A stretch of DNA of 64,000 bases from Fusobacteria bacterium ZRK30. Lineage in GTDB: Bacteria > Fusobacteriota > Fusobacteriia > Fusobacteriales > Fusobacteriaceae. Position 1 is the first letter of the stretch. The number at the start of each line of letters is the position of its first letter. The notes under the pieces are model-generated. The model did no database searches. It had not been told where the DNA came from and saw only the letters and a list, made by a program, of their open reading frames with translations. The position numbers and the translations under genes were made by a program. The DNA lies in contig CP102405.1 of the NCBI GenBank assembly GCA_024628785.1, positions 1,178,001 to 1,242,000 on the forward strand, written 5' to 3'. This document shows, piece after piece, positions 35,104-44,552 of this stretch.

Positions 35104-36390
35104 TTGAAGTTAGAACATAGAAAAATTAATATTAAGGATATACAGTTTGGGGAAAAAACAGAAGTAGTGAATGGAGTGTTATTTGTAAACAAGGAAGAAG
35201 TAGTAGCTGAGTTAAAAACAAATAATAAAATTAAAGAAATAAAAATTGATATAGCAAGACCGGGAGAAAAAGTAAGAATTATTCCTGTAAAAGATGCTAT
35301 TGAACCAAGGGTAAAAATTGAAGGGGACGGAGATCAATTTCCAGGTGTATTAGCAAAAGTTACCCAGGCAGGAGAGGGAAAAGTCAATATATTAAATGGT
35401 GTTGCAGTAGTAACAATAGGAGATATTGTAGGATTCCAGGAAGGTGTAATTGATATGTGGGGGGAAGGTGCCAAATGGACTCCATTTTCTAAAACATTAA
35501 ACTTAGTAGTAGAAATTATTCCTATCGACGGTTTAGAACCTCATGTTCATGAAGACGTTGTCAGAATGGCAGGATTAAAAGCCGCTGCATTTATTGGAGA
35601 AGCAGGAAGAGAGATAGAGCCAGATGAGGTTGAAGTTTATGAAACTGGAAGTATGGCAGAAGAGATAGCAAAATATCCTGACTTACCAAAAGTTTTATAT
35701 GTAGAGATGCTAATATCTCAAGGATTATTACATGACGGTTATATATATGGGGTAAACAGTCAGCAGATATTGCCGACATTATTACACCCAAATGAAGAGT
35801 TGGATGGAGCGGTAATCAGTGGAAACTGTGTAGCAGCCTGCGATAAAATAACAACTTACCAGCATCAAAATAACCCGGTTATGAAAGATTTATATGCAAA
35901 ACACGGAAAGGAATTAAACTTTTTAGGAGTAATCTTAACTCCAGAATTAACAACTTTAGACGGAAAACTTAGAACATGTGATTACACAGCTAAATTATGT
36001 AAGATGGTAGGAGCAGACGGGGTTATTGTATCGGAAGAAGGGTATGGAAATCCAGATACAGACCTATTAATGATCTGTAAAAGATTGGAAGATTCAGGAA
36101 TAAAAACAGTTTTAATTACTGATGAATGTGCTGGAAGAGACGGAATGTCACAATCACTTGCAGATACAGCAAAAGAAGCAGTTGCGGTAGTTTCAGGAGG
36201 AAATGTAAGTCACCTGGTTACTCTACCACCTGCAGACGTAATTTTAGGAAATATGGAAGCCATATCTACATTAGCAGGAGGATGGGAAGGTTCACTTCTA
36301 GAAGATGGAAGTTTTCAATGTGAGTTAAACGCAATAATAGGAGCAACATCAGAGATTGGATATCATAATTGTACATCTAAATTATATTAA
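35104..36390 (+). CDS. Glycine/sarcosine/betaine reductase component B, pyruvoyl proprotein (GrdE/G/I type)
   Basis: Proprotein that self-cleaves at an Asn-Cys bond to give two subunits, the smaller with a pyruvoyl group that binds the substrate amine. With the TTG start (GGAGG seven bases upstream) the product has 428 residues, the family length, and the cleavage pair is Asn241-Cys242 in ISGNCVAACDKITTYQ, matching the Cys242 known from glycine reductase GrdE. An upstream ATG at 35068 would include the ribosome site. Because the selenoprotein gene follows directly, without grdA in between, the order resembles sarcosine (grdG-grdF) or betaine (grdI-grdH) operons. Substrate not known. Confidence 0.9.
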   Translation: MKLEHRKINIKDIQFGEKTEVVNGVLFVNKEEVVAELKTNNKIKEIKIDIARPGEKVRIIPVKDAIEPRVKIEGDGDQFPGVLAKVTQAGEGKVNILNGVAVVTIGDIVGFQEGVIDMWGEGAKWTPFSKTLNLVVEIIPIDGLEPHVHEDVVRMAGLKAAAFIGEAGREIEPDEVEVYETGSMAEEIAKYPDLPKVLYVEMLISQGLLHDGYIYGVNSQQILPTLLHPNEELDGAVISGNCVAACDKITTYQHQNNPVMKDLYAKHGKELNFLGVILTPELTTLDGKLRTCDYTAKLCKMVGADGVIVSEEGYGNPDTDLLMICKRLEDSGIKTVLITDECAGRDGMSQSLADTAKEAVAVVSGGNVSHLVTLPPADVILGNMEAISTLAGGWEGSLLEDGSFQCELNAIIGATSEIGYHNCTSKLY

Positions 36391-36416
36391 TAACTATGAC
36401 TGGAGGGGAATATATA

Positions 36417-37727
36417 ATGGAAAAAAAGTTTAAAGTAGTATATTATTTGAATCAGTTTTTTGGTCAAATAGGTGGAGAAGATAAAGCAGGAATGAAGCCT
36501 CAATTTATAGAGGGAAATGTAGGACCGGCAACGGCTTTTGATGCTCTATTAAAAGGAGAGGGAGAGGTAGTTGGAACTGTAATTTGTGGAGATAACTATT
36601 TCAATGAAAAAAAAGAAGATGCTATGGGAGAGATTAGCAAAATGATAAAAGACGCTAAACCGGACATAGTTGTAACGGGGCCAGCTTTCAATGCAGGAAG
36701 ATATGGGATGGCATGTGGAGAAGTTGCCAAATATGTGATAGATGAACTGAAAATTCCAGCAATAACAGGAATGTATATTGAAAACCCGGCAGTTGAACTT
36801 TGCAAAGCTAAAGTTATAGTTGCTGAAACAGGAGCTTCAGCTGGAAGTATGCGTAAAGCTTTAAGTTCAATGGCAGCAATTGTGAAAAAAATAGTAGCTG
36901 GAGAAGAGTTAGGATTACCTAAAGAAGATGGGTATATTCCTCAAGGGAAGAGAAAAACAATCTTTGTGGAGAAAAGAGGATCTGAAAGAGCTGTAGATAT
37001 GCTTTTAGACAGATTAAATGGAAGAGAATTTACAACAGAACTTCCAATGCCTGTGTTTGATACAGTAGATCCGGCAGATGCGATTAAAGATATAACTAAG
37101 GCGACTATTGCTTTAATTACAACTGGTGGAATGGTGCCAAAAGGTAACCCAGACAGGATTCAATCAGCCAGTGCCCAAATATGGGGAAGATATGATATAA
37201 ATGAATTTGATAGTCTTAAGGAAGCAGGATTTATTACTATTCATGGAGGATTTGACCCTGTGTATGCAAATGAAGATCCAGATAGAGTAGCACCTCTTGC
37301 AATGTTAAAAAAACTTGAAGCTGAAGGTCAAATAGGAAAGGTAGAGAAATATTTCTATACGACTACAGGAACAGGAACATCTGTAGGGAATGCCGTTAAG
37401 TTTGGAAAAGAGATGGGTGAGTTACTCAAAGCAGACGGTGTGGATGGAGTAATCATGACTTCTACCTGAGGAACTTGTACTCGTTGCGGTGCAACGATCT
37501 TGAAAGAAATAGAAAGATTTGGAATAGCGGTAGTTCATATGTCTACAATTACCACTATATCTAAATCAGTAGGTGCAAATAGAATTGTTCCGACTATTGC
37601 AATACCACATCCGGTAGGAAACCCAAAACTTTCTTCTAAGGAAGAGGGAGAATTAAAATATAGTCTTGTAAAAAGAGCCGTAGATGCTTTAGCTACAGAG
37701 GTTTCTGGTATAACAGAATTTGAATAA
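36417..37727 (+). CDS. Glycine/sarcosine/betaine reductase component B, selenoprotein subunit (GrdB/F/H type)
   Basis: Catalytic selenoprotein that cleaves the substrate C-N bond and passes a carboxymethyl group to selenoprotein A. The frame is interrupted by one UGA at 37467-37469, read here as selenocysteine 351, giving 436 residues, the family length. Around it the protein reads MTST-U-GTCTRCG, i.e. U-x-x-C-x-x-C as in GrdB. A hairpin fits directly behind the UGA. Conventional gene calling yields two pieces ending and starting here. The ATG at 36417 follows TGGAGGGG; an ATG seven codons earlier overlaps that site. Components A, C and D are not in the window. Confidence 0.93.
37470..37497 (+). 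promoter_or_regulatory. Bacterial SECIS hairpin
   Basis: Directly behind the UGA, TCGTTGC (37481-37487) pairs with GCAACGA (37491-37497) around a GGT loop. The stem starts 11 bases after the UGA, and a GGU apical loop at that distance agrees with known bacterial SECIS elements that recruit SelB. Confidence 0.75.
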
Positions 37728-37738
37728 ATAATTGATTA

Positions 37739-37776
37739 TTTTTTCTTGAGCCCGTGGTAAAGGGCTTGAGAAAAAA
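37739..37776 (+). terminator. Strong hairpin between the selenoprotein and YkvI-like genes
   Basis: Fifteen-base-pair stem TTTTTTCTTGAGCCC / GGGCTTGAGAAAAAA (two G-T pairs), 8-nt loop, followed by TATTTTTTT. It may act as a partial terminator on the forward strand; as the A-run is on the right arm it is not a classical one. Confidence 0.45.
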
Positions 37777-37901
37777 TATTTTTTTCTCTACTTAAAAATG
37801 CCCTACTTAGGAAGACTACACAATTATCGATTATTCCCTTTTAAAATCAGTCTTTCAGAGATTAGGGGTAATAAAGTGTCTTTAAAAAAAAGGAGGTTTG
37901 G

Positions 37902-39044
37902 ATGGTAAACGAAAAAATCAATAAAAAAACTGTCATGATGTTTGGTGGAGCTATAATTGCTTTTCTGATAGGTTCAGGATTTGCGACCGGACAAGAGATC
38001 TTACAGTATTTTGCCGGTTATGGTTACTTAGGATTAGCGGGTTCTGCTGTTATTTTTATGCTCTTAGTATATGTCTGCTCTAGTTTTTTAGAGGTTGGGC
38101 ACAGGGAGAAATTTGAAAAAGGTAACGACATCTATAAATACTATTGTGGAGAAAAATTAGGGTTCTTCTTTGATTATTTTTCAACAATATTTTGTTTTAT
38201 GTCTTTTGTAGTCATGGTAGCAGGTGCATCTGCTACCATGACTCAGCATTATGGGACACCGGCGATAGTTGGTGGACTTTTAATAGTTTCTTTGTCTTTA
38301 ATCACAGTCCTTAGAGGATTGTCTAGGATAGTTGAAATCGTTGGAAGAGTCGGGCCTATTATAGTTGCTATCGCAATTTGTGTAGGTCTTGTAGCTATCG
38401 TCAAGAACTATGCAAACCTAGATCCCAAAACAGTGTCCTTGTCCATAGAATCTTTGAAATCTTCTGAAAAACTGGTGAAGGCATCATCATCATGGTATTT
38501 AGCTGCTTTTTCATATGTTGGTTTCTGTATGCTTTGGTTAGCCGGATTCCTGGCTTCTTTAGGAGCCAAAGCTCAAAGTTCTTTAGAGGCTAAATCTGGA
38601 GGGATCCTTGGAGGAGCTCTTTTCTCCCTGGCAGTAGTGGTTATCACCTTGGGGCTACTGTCGTCTATCAATACGACAGCCGGTACACAAATTCCAATGC
38701 TTTACTTAGCGAACAATATTCATCCACTGTTTTCCAGCATATTTGCTCTAATAATCTTAGCAGGAATTTTCTCCACAGCAGTTCCTTTACTTTGGAGTGT
38801 CTCAGCGAGATTTACTGTAGAGGGCACAAAGTCCTTTAAGGTTCTTACATGTTCACTAGCTACTTTAGGTTTCTTTGTTGGAATATGGCTTCCTTTTGAT
38901 AAACTTGTGAATGTTGTTTATGTTATAAATGGGTATCTTGGTGGTATCCTGTTGGTGATAATGTGTTACAAGAGTATTAGTAGAAGGTTAAAGAAGAAAA
39001 GTGTAACCCTTGTCAAGGACACTGAAAAAAGAGTGGGACAATAA
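37902..39044 (+). CDS. YkvI-like membrane transporter
   Basis: A 380-residue protein with about ten hydrophobic segments and the start MFGGAIIAFLIGSGFATGQEILQYFAGYG, characteristic of the YkvI family, which is distantly related to the Na+-coupled LeuT-fold (APC) transporters. AAAGGAGG precedes the ATG. Its place behind the reductase B genes suggests uptake of that enzyme's substrate (an amine such as sarcosine, betaine or a relative); this is inference. Its stop codon directly abuts a decayed transposase end. Confidence 0.8.
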   Translation: MVNEKINKKTVMMFGGAIIAFLIGSGFATGQEILQYFAGYGYLGLAGSAVIFMLLVYVCSSFLEVGHREKFEKGNDIYKYYCGEKLGFFFDYFSTIFCFMSFVVMVAGASATMTQHYGTPAIVGGLLIVSLSLITVLRGLSRIVEIVGRVGPIIVAIAICVGLVAIVKNYANLDPKTVSLSIESLKSSEKLVKASSSWYLAAFSYVGFCMLWLAGFLASLGAKAQSSLEAKSGGILGGALFSLAVVVITLGLLSSINTTAGTQIPMLYLANNIHPLFSSIFALIILAGIFSTAVPLLWSVSARFTVEGTKSFKVLTCSLATLGFFVGIWLPFDKLVNVVYVINGYLGGILLVIMCYKSISRRLKKKSVTLVKDTEKRVGQ

Positions 39045-39045
39045 T

Positions 39046-39226
39046 TTATGCAACTAAAAGATGATTTCTGTATTCTACAGAAGTCGTCTTTTTTTAGTCC
39101 CATTGACACCTATAGTTATAATAATTCATGTATCTTGAGTTTTTTTCTAGCTTCATCTAATGTTTTTAATTGTTTTAGATTCATTTTATCTTTCATATGT
39201 CCAAAGAATGATTCTATTGGAGCATT
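39046..39226 (-). pseudogene. IS3-family (IS150-like) transposase OrfB, C-terminal remnant
   Basis: On the minus strand two frames together reproduce the end of an IS3-family transposase. Frame one reads NAPIESFFGHMKDKMNLKQL and continues to KKLKIHELL-stop; frame two continues with YYNYRCQWD-stop-KKTTSVEYRNHLL and ends VA-stop. Compared with the usual DNAPIESFFG...YYNNYRYQWDLKKMTPVEYRNHLL it has one frameshift and one in-frame stop, and everything upstream of NAPIES is missing. It is a non-functional scar between the YkvI-like gene and a broken transporter gene. Confidence 0.8.
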
Positions 39227-39245
39227 TTTTTATACACTATTTATT

Positions 39246-39380
39246 TGGAAATTAAAAAAATATCAAGATGAAACAAATATCGGAGCAATTAAATTAAAGG
39301 TTTTTAACTGATGGGTTCCATTGGTAAGGCTTGTAATACCAGCTGCCATAACTACAATATTTATAGCAGGGTTATATTAA
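39246..39380 (+). pseudogene. C-terminal remnant of a sodium-dependent (NSS-type) transporter
   Basis: One forward frame reads IWKLKKYQDETNIGAIKLK, then VFN, a TGA stop, and WVPLVRLVIPAAITTIFIAGLY-stop. A charged stretch, then the last membrane helix after W-x-P-L-x-R-x-V-I-P, is the usual end of neurotransmitter:sodium symporter family proteins. Everything upstream is replaced by the transposase remnant, so an insertion and later deletion probably removed the rest. Family assignment is from the pattern only. The remaining 165 bases up to the next gene hold a weak GAAGCG/CGCTTT hairpin near 39447-39485. Confidence 0.5.
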
Positions 39381-39546
39381 AGTAAATATAAAAACGGTTG
39401 TTGATTTAAAAATAGAAAGGATCAAACCTGTTGAATAAAGATTAGAAGCGGCTATTATTTTTTTAAAATTAATCGCTTTTTCATTTTTCTTGAGTTATAC
39501 TTGAATTAAGACAGAAAATAAAGGTTAAACATTAGGAGGGAGAGAG

Positions 39547-40134
39547 ATGAAAAGACTAATAATATTAACTATGATATTGGGGACAATGTCTACTATGGCA
39601 ATGGCAGGTGCGAAGGGCGGCCGGGAAGGGCAGCTTAGTTTTATTCCTAAGATCTCTATGGGGAAAGATGTCGGATCAAATGATATAGATGGAGAATTTA
39701 GGGGATTAAATGCAGACATATTATATGGTGTAACTAAGAACTTTGAGATGGGTGTAAATATAGCCTGGGTTCCATATGGTATAGATATAGGAGATACTAC
39801 AGGGATAAAAAGTTATGACGATACTTTAGATGCCTTTGGGTTGATGGGTGTAATGAGATACAGCTTTAATCAATTGGATCTATTGACTCCCTATGTCAGT
39901 GCCAAGGGTGGATGGATGTTCGGGGATGCAAAAATAGTGGGACAAAATAATGTAACTGAAAAAGTAGAAGGAAAGTGGGCAGCAGGAGTAGCAGCAGGGT
40001 TAGAATATAAAAATGTTAATCTAGAGATAGGATATCAAATAACAGAGTTTGAAGAATCTATCGAATCTACTTTAGCTGAAGGAACTTTTCAAGAAAAATT
40101 GGTTTATGTATCTCTAGGGTATAGGTTTGAATAA
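39547..40134 (+). CDS. Outer-membrane beta-barrel protein
   Basis: A 195-residue protein with a signal peptide (MKRLIILTMILGTMSTMAMA, cleavage after AMA) and alternating amphipathic strands such as MGVNIAWVPYGI, AAGVAAGLEYKNVNLEIGYQ and LVYVSLGYRF, as expected for a small eight-stranded outer-membrane barrel. The C-terminus has the aromatic YRF just before a final Glu. It shows that the host has an outer membrane. GGAGGGAGAG precedes the ATG. Exact family (OmpW- or OmpX-like) not determined. Confidence 0.8.
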   Translation: MKRLIILTMILGTMSTMAMAGAKGGREGQLSFIPKISMGKDVGSNDIDGEFRGLNADILYGVTKNFEMGVNIAWVPYGIDIGDTTGIKSYDDTLDAFGLMGVMRYSFNQLDLLTPYVSAKGGWMFGDAKIVGQNNVTEKVEGKWAAGVAAGLEYKNVNLEIGYQITEFEESIESTLAEGTFQEKLVYVSLGYRFE

Positions 40135-40146
40135 TAGCTTAAATAA

Positions 40147-40180
40147 AAAAGGAGAAAATTCAATTGAATTTTCTCCTTTT
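40147..40180. terminator. Bidirectional terminator
   Basis: Perfect palindrome with arm AAAAGGAGAAAATTCAA between the outer-membrane protein gene and the convergent rubrerythrin gene. Confidence 0.85.
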
Positions 40181-40240
40181 AATATTAAGAAAGATATAAA
40201 GTTATTTAAAATTCAAACTCCACAAAAATCTTAATTGTAA

Positions 40241-40792
40241 TTATTTCCCTTCAAAATGTCTTTCTAATAAACCTTTGAAAGCTTTTCCATGTCTAGCTTC
40301 ATCTTTAGCCATCTCATGTACTGTATCGTGGATTGCATCAAATCCTAATTGCTTAGCTCTCTTAGCTAATTCAAATTTACCAGATGTAGCACCGTATTCA
40401 GCTGCAACTCTTAATCTTAAGTTTTCTTCAGATGAATCTGTTACTACTTCTCCTAATAATTCAGCAAATTTAGCTGCATGTTCTGCTTCTTCAAATGCAA
40501 TTCTTTTATATGCTTCAGCAACTTCAGGATATCCTTCTCTGTCTGCAACTCTTGACATTGCTAAGTACATCCCAACTTCTGTACATTCTCCTGCAAAGTT
40601 AGCTTTTAATCCTTCAATGATCTCTGCATCTCCACAAGCTAATCCTTCTCCTAACTTATGTTCAGTTGCCCACTCTTCAGTAGCGCTCTCATCATAAGCT
40701 ACGAATTTATCTTTTCCAGCTTTACATACTGGACAGACTTCAACGTTTGAATCTAATACTTCTCCACATACTGTACATCTTACTTTTGCCAT
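40241..40792 (-). CDS. Reverse rubrerythrin (peroxide reductase)
   Basis: A 183-residue non-haem iron protein protecting anaerobes against hydrogen peroxide. The rubredoxin-like CxxC pair (CTVCG at 6-10 and CPVCK at 20-24) is at the N-terminus and the ferritin-like di-iron domain (about 50-183) follows; this is the reverse order of classical rubrerythrin. Iron ligands appear in [21 protein letters not shown] and [19 protein letters not shown] precedes the ATG. Its codons and promoter are those of a highly expressed gene. Confidence 0.93.
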   Translation of the reverse strand: MAKVRCTVCGEVLDSNVEVCPVCKAGKDKFVAYDESATEEWATEHKLGEGLACGDAEIIEGLKANFAGECTEVGMYLAMSRVADREGYPEVAEAYKRIAFEEAEHAAKFAELLGEVVTDSSEENLRLRVAAEYGATSGKFELAKRAKQLGFDAIHDTVHEMAKDEARHGKAFKGLLERHFEGK

Positions 40793-40856
40793 CTTTAACC
40801 ACTCCCTGTATATATTTTTTATTTAAACTTCACAACTTTGTATTGATTACAAAAGT

Positions 40857-40885
40857 ATAATAACTTGTTTACCAGATAATGTCAA
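40857..40885 (-). promoter_or_regulatory. Promoter of the rubrerythrin gene
   Basis: On the minus strand perfect TTGACA, 17-bp spacer, TATTAT. Third case of this exact arrangement in the window. A PerR-like operator was not recognised. Confidence 0.75.
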
Positions 40886-40888
40886 CAA

Positions 40889-41362
40889 TTATTTTATAGG
40901 AATCAAAAGATAGTAGATCGAGTCAGGATTATCTATACCCAGGTATGATTCATCATAGAGTTCAAAGGAATTAATCCCTCTTTCCATATCTGGGGTAATC
41001 TCTCCTCCTACCATTGTAAAGGTAAATACATCGGTATAAAATTTTTCTATTGTTTTATCATTCATAATTCCCTTGGAACTAAATTTAGCATATTTTCCAC
41101 CGGGGATAGTTATTTCTTTTTTTGTGAACTCTTTTAAAATAGGAGTATTTATATCAGCACAAGCTGAATAATCAAACTCCTGGGTAGTTATATCGAAATT
41201 TTTAGAGACTCCATAGAGAGCTCCAGCAGCTTTATAATCAATGGATTCAACAAAGGTCATCCATAGGTTATTGATAAGACCTTCTTTTTTATTTGTTGTT
41301 GTAATATGCTTTTCAATACCAAAACATTTTTGTTCCTTAAATTCTACATTTTCAAATTTCAT
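40889..41362 (-). CDS. GyrI-like small-molecule-binding protein
   Basis: A 157-residue cytoplasmic protein of the GyrI/AraC effector-binding (SOUL-like) fold, without a DNA-binding domain. The pattern of two repeats, KAAGALYGVSKNF...FDYSACADI and ITIPGGKYAKFSSKG...ERGINSFELYDE, fits this family. Stand-alone members bind or hydrolyse hydrophobic compounds. AGGAGG precedes the ATG. Transcribed in the same direction as rubrerythrin but 96 bases upstream of it, with a separate rubrerythrin promoter. Confidence 0.7.
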   Translation of the reverse strand: MKFENVEFKEQKCFGIEKHITTTNKKEGLINNLWMTFVESIDYKAAGALYGVSKNFDITTQEFDYSACADINTPILKEFTKKEITIPGGKYAKFSSKGIMNDKTIEKFYTDVFTFTMVGGEITPDMERGINSFELYDESYLGIDNPDSIYYLLIPIK

Positions 41363-41448
41363 CCTGCCTCCTAATTAACTATATATATTAAAATATCTTT
41401 CATTATAAATATACTCCCATTTATAAAAAATACCAAGAATAAATATTT

Positions 41449-41477
41449 TTGACAATTTAAAAGTTAGATGGTAAACT
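41449..41477 (+). promoter_or_regulatory. Promoter of copA-csoR
   Basis: Perfect TTGACA, 17-bp spacer, TAAACT. The transcript would have a leader of about 175 bases; no riboswitch consensus is recognised in it. Confidence 0.65.
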
Positions 41478-41480
41478 TTT

Positions 41481-41502
41481 TATATAGGGTATTGGGGTAT
41501 AT
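41481..41502. promoter_or_regulatory. Candidate CsoR operator
   Basis: TATATAGGGTATTGGGGTAT carries two GGGTAT units with G tracts flanked by A/T, in the style of CsoR boxes (TACCC...GGGTA type). It covers the expected transcription start of copA. The csoR gene at the end of the same unit supports autoregulation. Confidence 0.5.
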
Positions 41503-41660
41503 TTCTAAAGTGAAAAATTAACCGATTTATATTCCTGCACGATTTTAAATGTTGGTTAGATCTCAAAGGATTAGAACCTTCGTATTAAAAAATGATTTTT
41601 TAATTAATTATAAATTATTGATTTTATATTGGGCCAAAAGGTCTTCAAGGAGTGAGGAAG

Positions 41661-44450
41661 ATGAAAACTATGGTACTAAAATTAACAGGCTTAGGGTGTG
41701 GAAAGTGTAAGAAGAAAGTGGAAGGAATCGCAAATAATATAGATGGTGTAAGTAAAGGAGTAGTAGATTTAGAAGCATCTGCTCTAACTATTGACTTTGA
41801 GAGTGAAATTTTAGTTGATTTTGACCATCTGAAAAAAGAGATAATAAATGCAGGCTATGGAGTTTTGGAACAGGGAAAAAATAAGGAAGAAAATAATGAG
41901 TTACATACTATAAAAAATAGTGAGAGTGTTGGGTCTGAAAAAGAGCAATCTATAATAGAAAATAAAGTTTTAGTAACTGAAATTATTGAGATAGGAGGGA
42001 TTACCTGCCAGGCATGTGTGAGGACTATTGAGACGAAGACAGGAAAGTTAGCCGGAGTAGAAAAGGCAGATATAAATTTTTTAACGAGTAAATTAGAGAT
42101 AGTTTTTGATTCTACAAAGGTAAATCTGGATACCATAAAGAAAACAATTGAATATGCAGGATATGAGGTTATAGAGGAAGGTTTCATAGAAGATATAACT
42201 CTAAAGATCGAAGGGATGACCTGCCAGTCGTGTGTTAGGAGTATAGAGGTAAACCTGGGGAAGGAACAAGGTGTCGATGAAGTTGTAGTAAATTTAACCA
42301 CAGAAAAAATGAGGATAAAATTTAATAAAAAGGAGATAAAATTATCTCAGATTAGAAAAAAAGTAGAGGCTTTGGGATTTAAAGCCGTAAAGGATGAGAA
42401 AGATCCGGGTTTTGATAAGAAAAAATTAGAGTTGAAGAAAAAATGGTATGAATTGATGGGAATGCTTTTTTTTGGAGGGGTAATACTGTATATAGCAATG
42501 GGATCTATGTTGGGAGCCTCTCTGCCTGGAATTATTGATCTGGATAAAAACCCAATGAATTTTGCACTTATTCAGCTATTATTTACAATACCGGTAGTTT
42601 ATTTAGGAAAAAGATTTTATTTGGTAGGATTCAAAGTTTTATTCAGGAACCCCAATATGGACAGCTTGATAGCCATTGGTACAGGAGCAGCTATATTGTA
42701 CAGTCTATATGGAACCCTTGAAATCTATATGGGGAATCTAACCATGGCTCACCATCTATACTATGAATCAGCAGTGGTGATATTAGCTCTTATCTCTTTG
42801 GGAAAATATTTAGAGGATGTAAGTAAGGGTAAAACCTCGGAAGCTATTAAAAAACTAGGAAGTTTAAGACCTAAAATGGCAGCTCTAATGAAAGATGGAG
42901 AGATCATAGAGGTAGAAGTAGAAGAGGTAGAAGTAGGGGATATTGTACTGGTTAAACCTGGAGAAAAAATTCCTGTAGATGGGGTTGTTATAAACGGTCA
43001 AACCAGTGTAGATGAATCTATGCTGACTGGTGAGAGTATACCTGTGAAAAAAAGGGCAGGAGATAGGGTAGTGGGAGCAAGTATAAATAAAAATGGAAGT
43101 ATCCAGATAGAAACAAAGGCTACAGGAGAGGATACGACCCTGTCCCATATAATAAAATTAGTAGAGGATGCCCAAGGATCTAAAGCTCCGATTGCCAGAA
43201 TGGCAGATATAATATCAGGATATTTTGTACCTGTGGTTATAGTAATTGCAATGGTTTCATCAACTCTATGGTATTTAGCAGGAAAATTAGGATGGATAGA
43301 GTTAAATAACGATCCAAGTATATTTGCTCTAACTATATTTATAGCGGTATTAGTTATAGCTTGTCCATGTTCTTTAGGACTTGCAACTCCTACAGCTATT
43401 ATGGTAGGAACTGGTATGGGAGCTAAAAACGGGATACTAATAAAAGGTGGGGAAGCATTGGAAACTACCCATAAGCTGGATTATATAATTTTTGATAAAA
43501 CAGGAACTATTACCCTTGGAAAGCCTAAAGTAACGGATATAGTGGAATCTGAGAAAGACGGAGTAATAGATAAGCAAAGATTGTTGCAGCTGGCTGGATC
43601 TCTTGAAACCCATTCTGAACATCCTCTGGGAGATGCCATAGTAGAGGAAGTAAAGGCAAGAGGGATGAAACTTTTAGAGGTAAGTGGATTTAATTCAGTA
43701 ACAGGAATGGGAATAGCAGGAGTAGTAGAGGAAAAGGCCATCTTGGTTGGAAATGAAAAATTGATGGTAAAAAATAATATAGAAGTGTCGCCTGAGGATA
43801 AAGAGAGGATAGATCAGCTGGCTAAACAAGGGAAGACGCCTATGATGGTTGCTATAGAGGGAAAATTCAGCGGGATAATAGCAGTGGCTGATCCAATAAA
43901 GGAAAGCAGCAGAAAAGCTATTCAAAATTTAAAAGATATGGGAATCCAGGTAGCTATGATAACTGGAGATAATAAAAAAACAGCAGATGCAATAGGGGAA
44001 CAGGTAGGAATAGACATGGTGTTGTCTGAAGTGATGCCAGAGGATAAGATAGAAGAGGTAAAAAAATTACAGGAGCAGGAATATAGAGTAGGGATGGTAG
44101 GAGACGGGATAAATGATGCTCCTGCACTAGCTCAGGCAAATATAGGAATAGGAATAGCTTCTGGAACAGATGTGGCTATGGAGTCAGCGGATATAGTACT
44201 TATGAAAAGTGACTTAAAGGATGTGGCTGTGGCCATCGAACTCAGTCGTGCTACCATTAAAAATATTAAGCAGAATTTATTTTGGGCATTTGGATATAAT
44301 ACTTTAGGGATACCGGTAGCAGCAGGACTACTCTATATATTTGGCGGACCATTACTAAATCCAATGATAGCAGGAGCAGCCATGGCAATGAGTTCAGTTT
44401 CTGTAGTGAGTAATGCACTCCGATTAAAATTGTTTAAAAGTAAATACTAG
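41661..44450 (+). CDS. copA: Copper-exporting P1B-type ATPase with three metal-binding domains
   Basis: Pumps Cu(I) out of the cytoplasm. The 929-residue protein has three N-terminal heavy-metal domains: [11 protein letters not shown] (Cys13/16), [11 protein letters not shown] and [10 protein letters not shown], separated by an acidic linker after the first. Eight membrane segments follow; the Cu-selecting CPC is residues 568-570 ([12 protein letters not shown]), phospho-Asp612 is in DKTGT, then HP-type SEHPLG, MITGDN and [10 protein letters not shown]. Start is the ATG eight bases after AAGGAG; an in-frame GTG three codons earlier was rejected. csoR follows after 102 bases. Confidence 0.95.
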   Translation: MKTMVLKLTGLGCGKCKKKVEGIANNIDGVSKGVVDLEASALTIDFESEILVDFDHLKKEIINAGYGVLEQGKNKEENNELHTIKNSESVGSEKEQSIIENKVLVTEIIEIGGITCQACVRTIETKTGKLAGVEKADINFLTSKLEIVFDSTKVNLDTIKKTIEYAGYEVIEEGFIEDITLKIEGMTCQSCVRSIEVNLGKEQGVDEVVVNLTTEKMRIKFNKKEIKLSQIRKKVEALGFKAVKDEKDPGFDKKKLELKKKWYELMGMLFFGGVILYIAMGSMLGASLPGIIDLDKNPMNFALIQLLFTIPVVYLGKRFYLVGFKVLFRNPNMDSLIAIGTGAAILYSLYGTLEIYMGNLTMAHHLYYESAVVILALISLGKYLEDVSKGKTSEAIKKLGSLRPKMAALMKDGEIIEVEVEEVEVGDIVLVKPGEKIPVDGVVINGQTSVDESMLTGESIPVKKRAGDRVVGASINKNGSIQIETKATGEDTTLSHIIKLVEDAQGSKAPIARMADIISGYFVPVVIVIAMVSSTLWYLAGKLGWIELNNDPSIFALTIFIAVLVIACPCSLGLATPTAIMVGTGMGAKNGILIKGGEALETTHKLDYIIFDKTGTITLGKPKVTDIVESEKDGVIDKQRLLQLAGSLETHSEHPLGDAIVEEVKARGMKLLEVSGFNSVTGMGIAGVVEEKAILVGNEKLMVKNNIEVSPEDKERIDQLAKQGKTPMMVAIEGKFSGIIAVADPIKESSRKAIQNLKDMGIQVAMITGDNKKTADAIGEQVGIDMVLSEVMPEDKIEEVKKLQEQEYRVGMVGDGINDAPALAQANIGIGIASGTDVAMESADIVLMKSDLKDVAVAIELSRATIKNIKQNLFWAFGYNTLGIPVAAGLLYIFGGPLLNPMIAGAAMAMSSVSVVSNALRLKLFKSKY

Positions 44451-44552
44451 ATTGTGATAAGGGGATATATTTTCTTTGGAAAGGCTAAAGGGCGTTTTTT
44501 AGAGGAGATAATAAATTTTAAATGTGAGGGGACCATAAAAGGAGGGGATGAG

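Noticed and set aside
36396..37469. Selenoprotein read as a complete 357-residue protein, with a separate 75-residue gene after it
   Set aside because: The UGA is in a conserved Sec position, followed by a hairpin, and both parts are in the same frame and make up one family-length protein.
39048..39311. Forward open frame of 87 codons behind the YkvI-like gene
   Set aside because: Most of it is antisense to the IS3 transposase remnant and there is no ribosome site; only its last 20 or so codons match the transporter remnant, which was annotated as a pseudogene.
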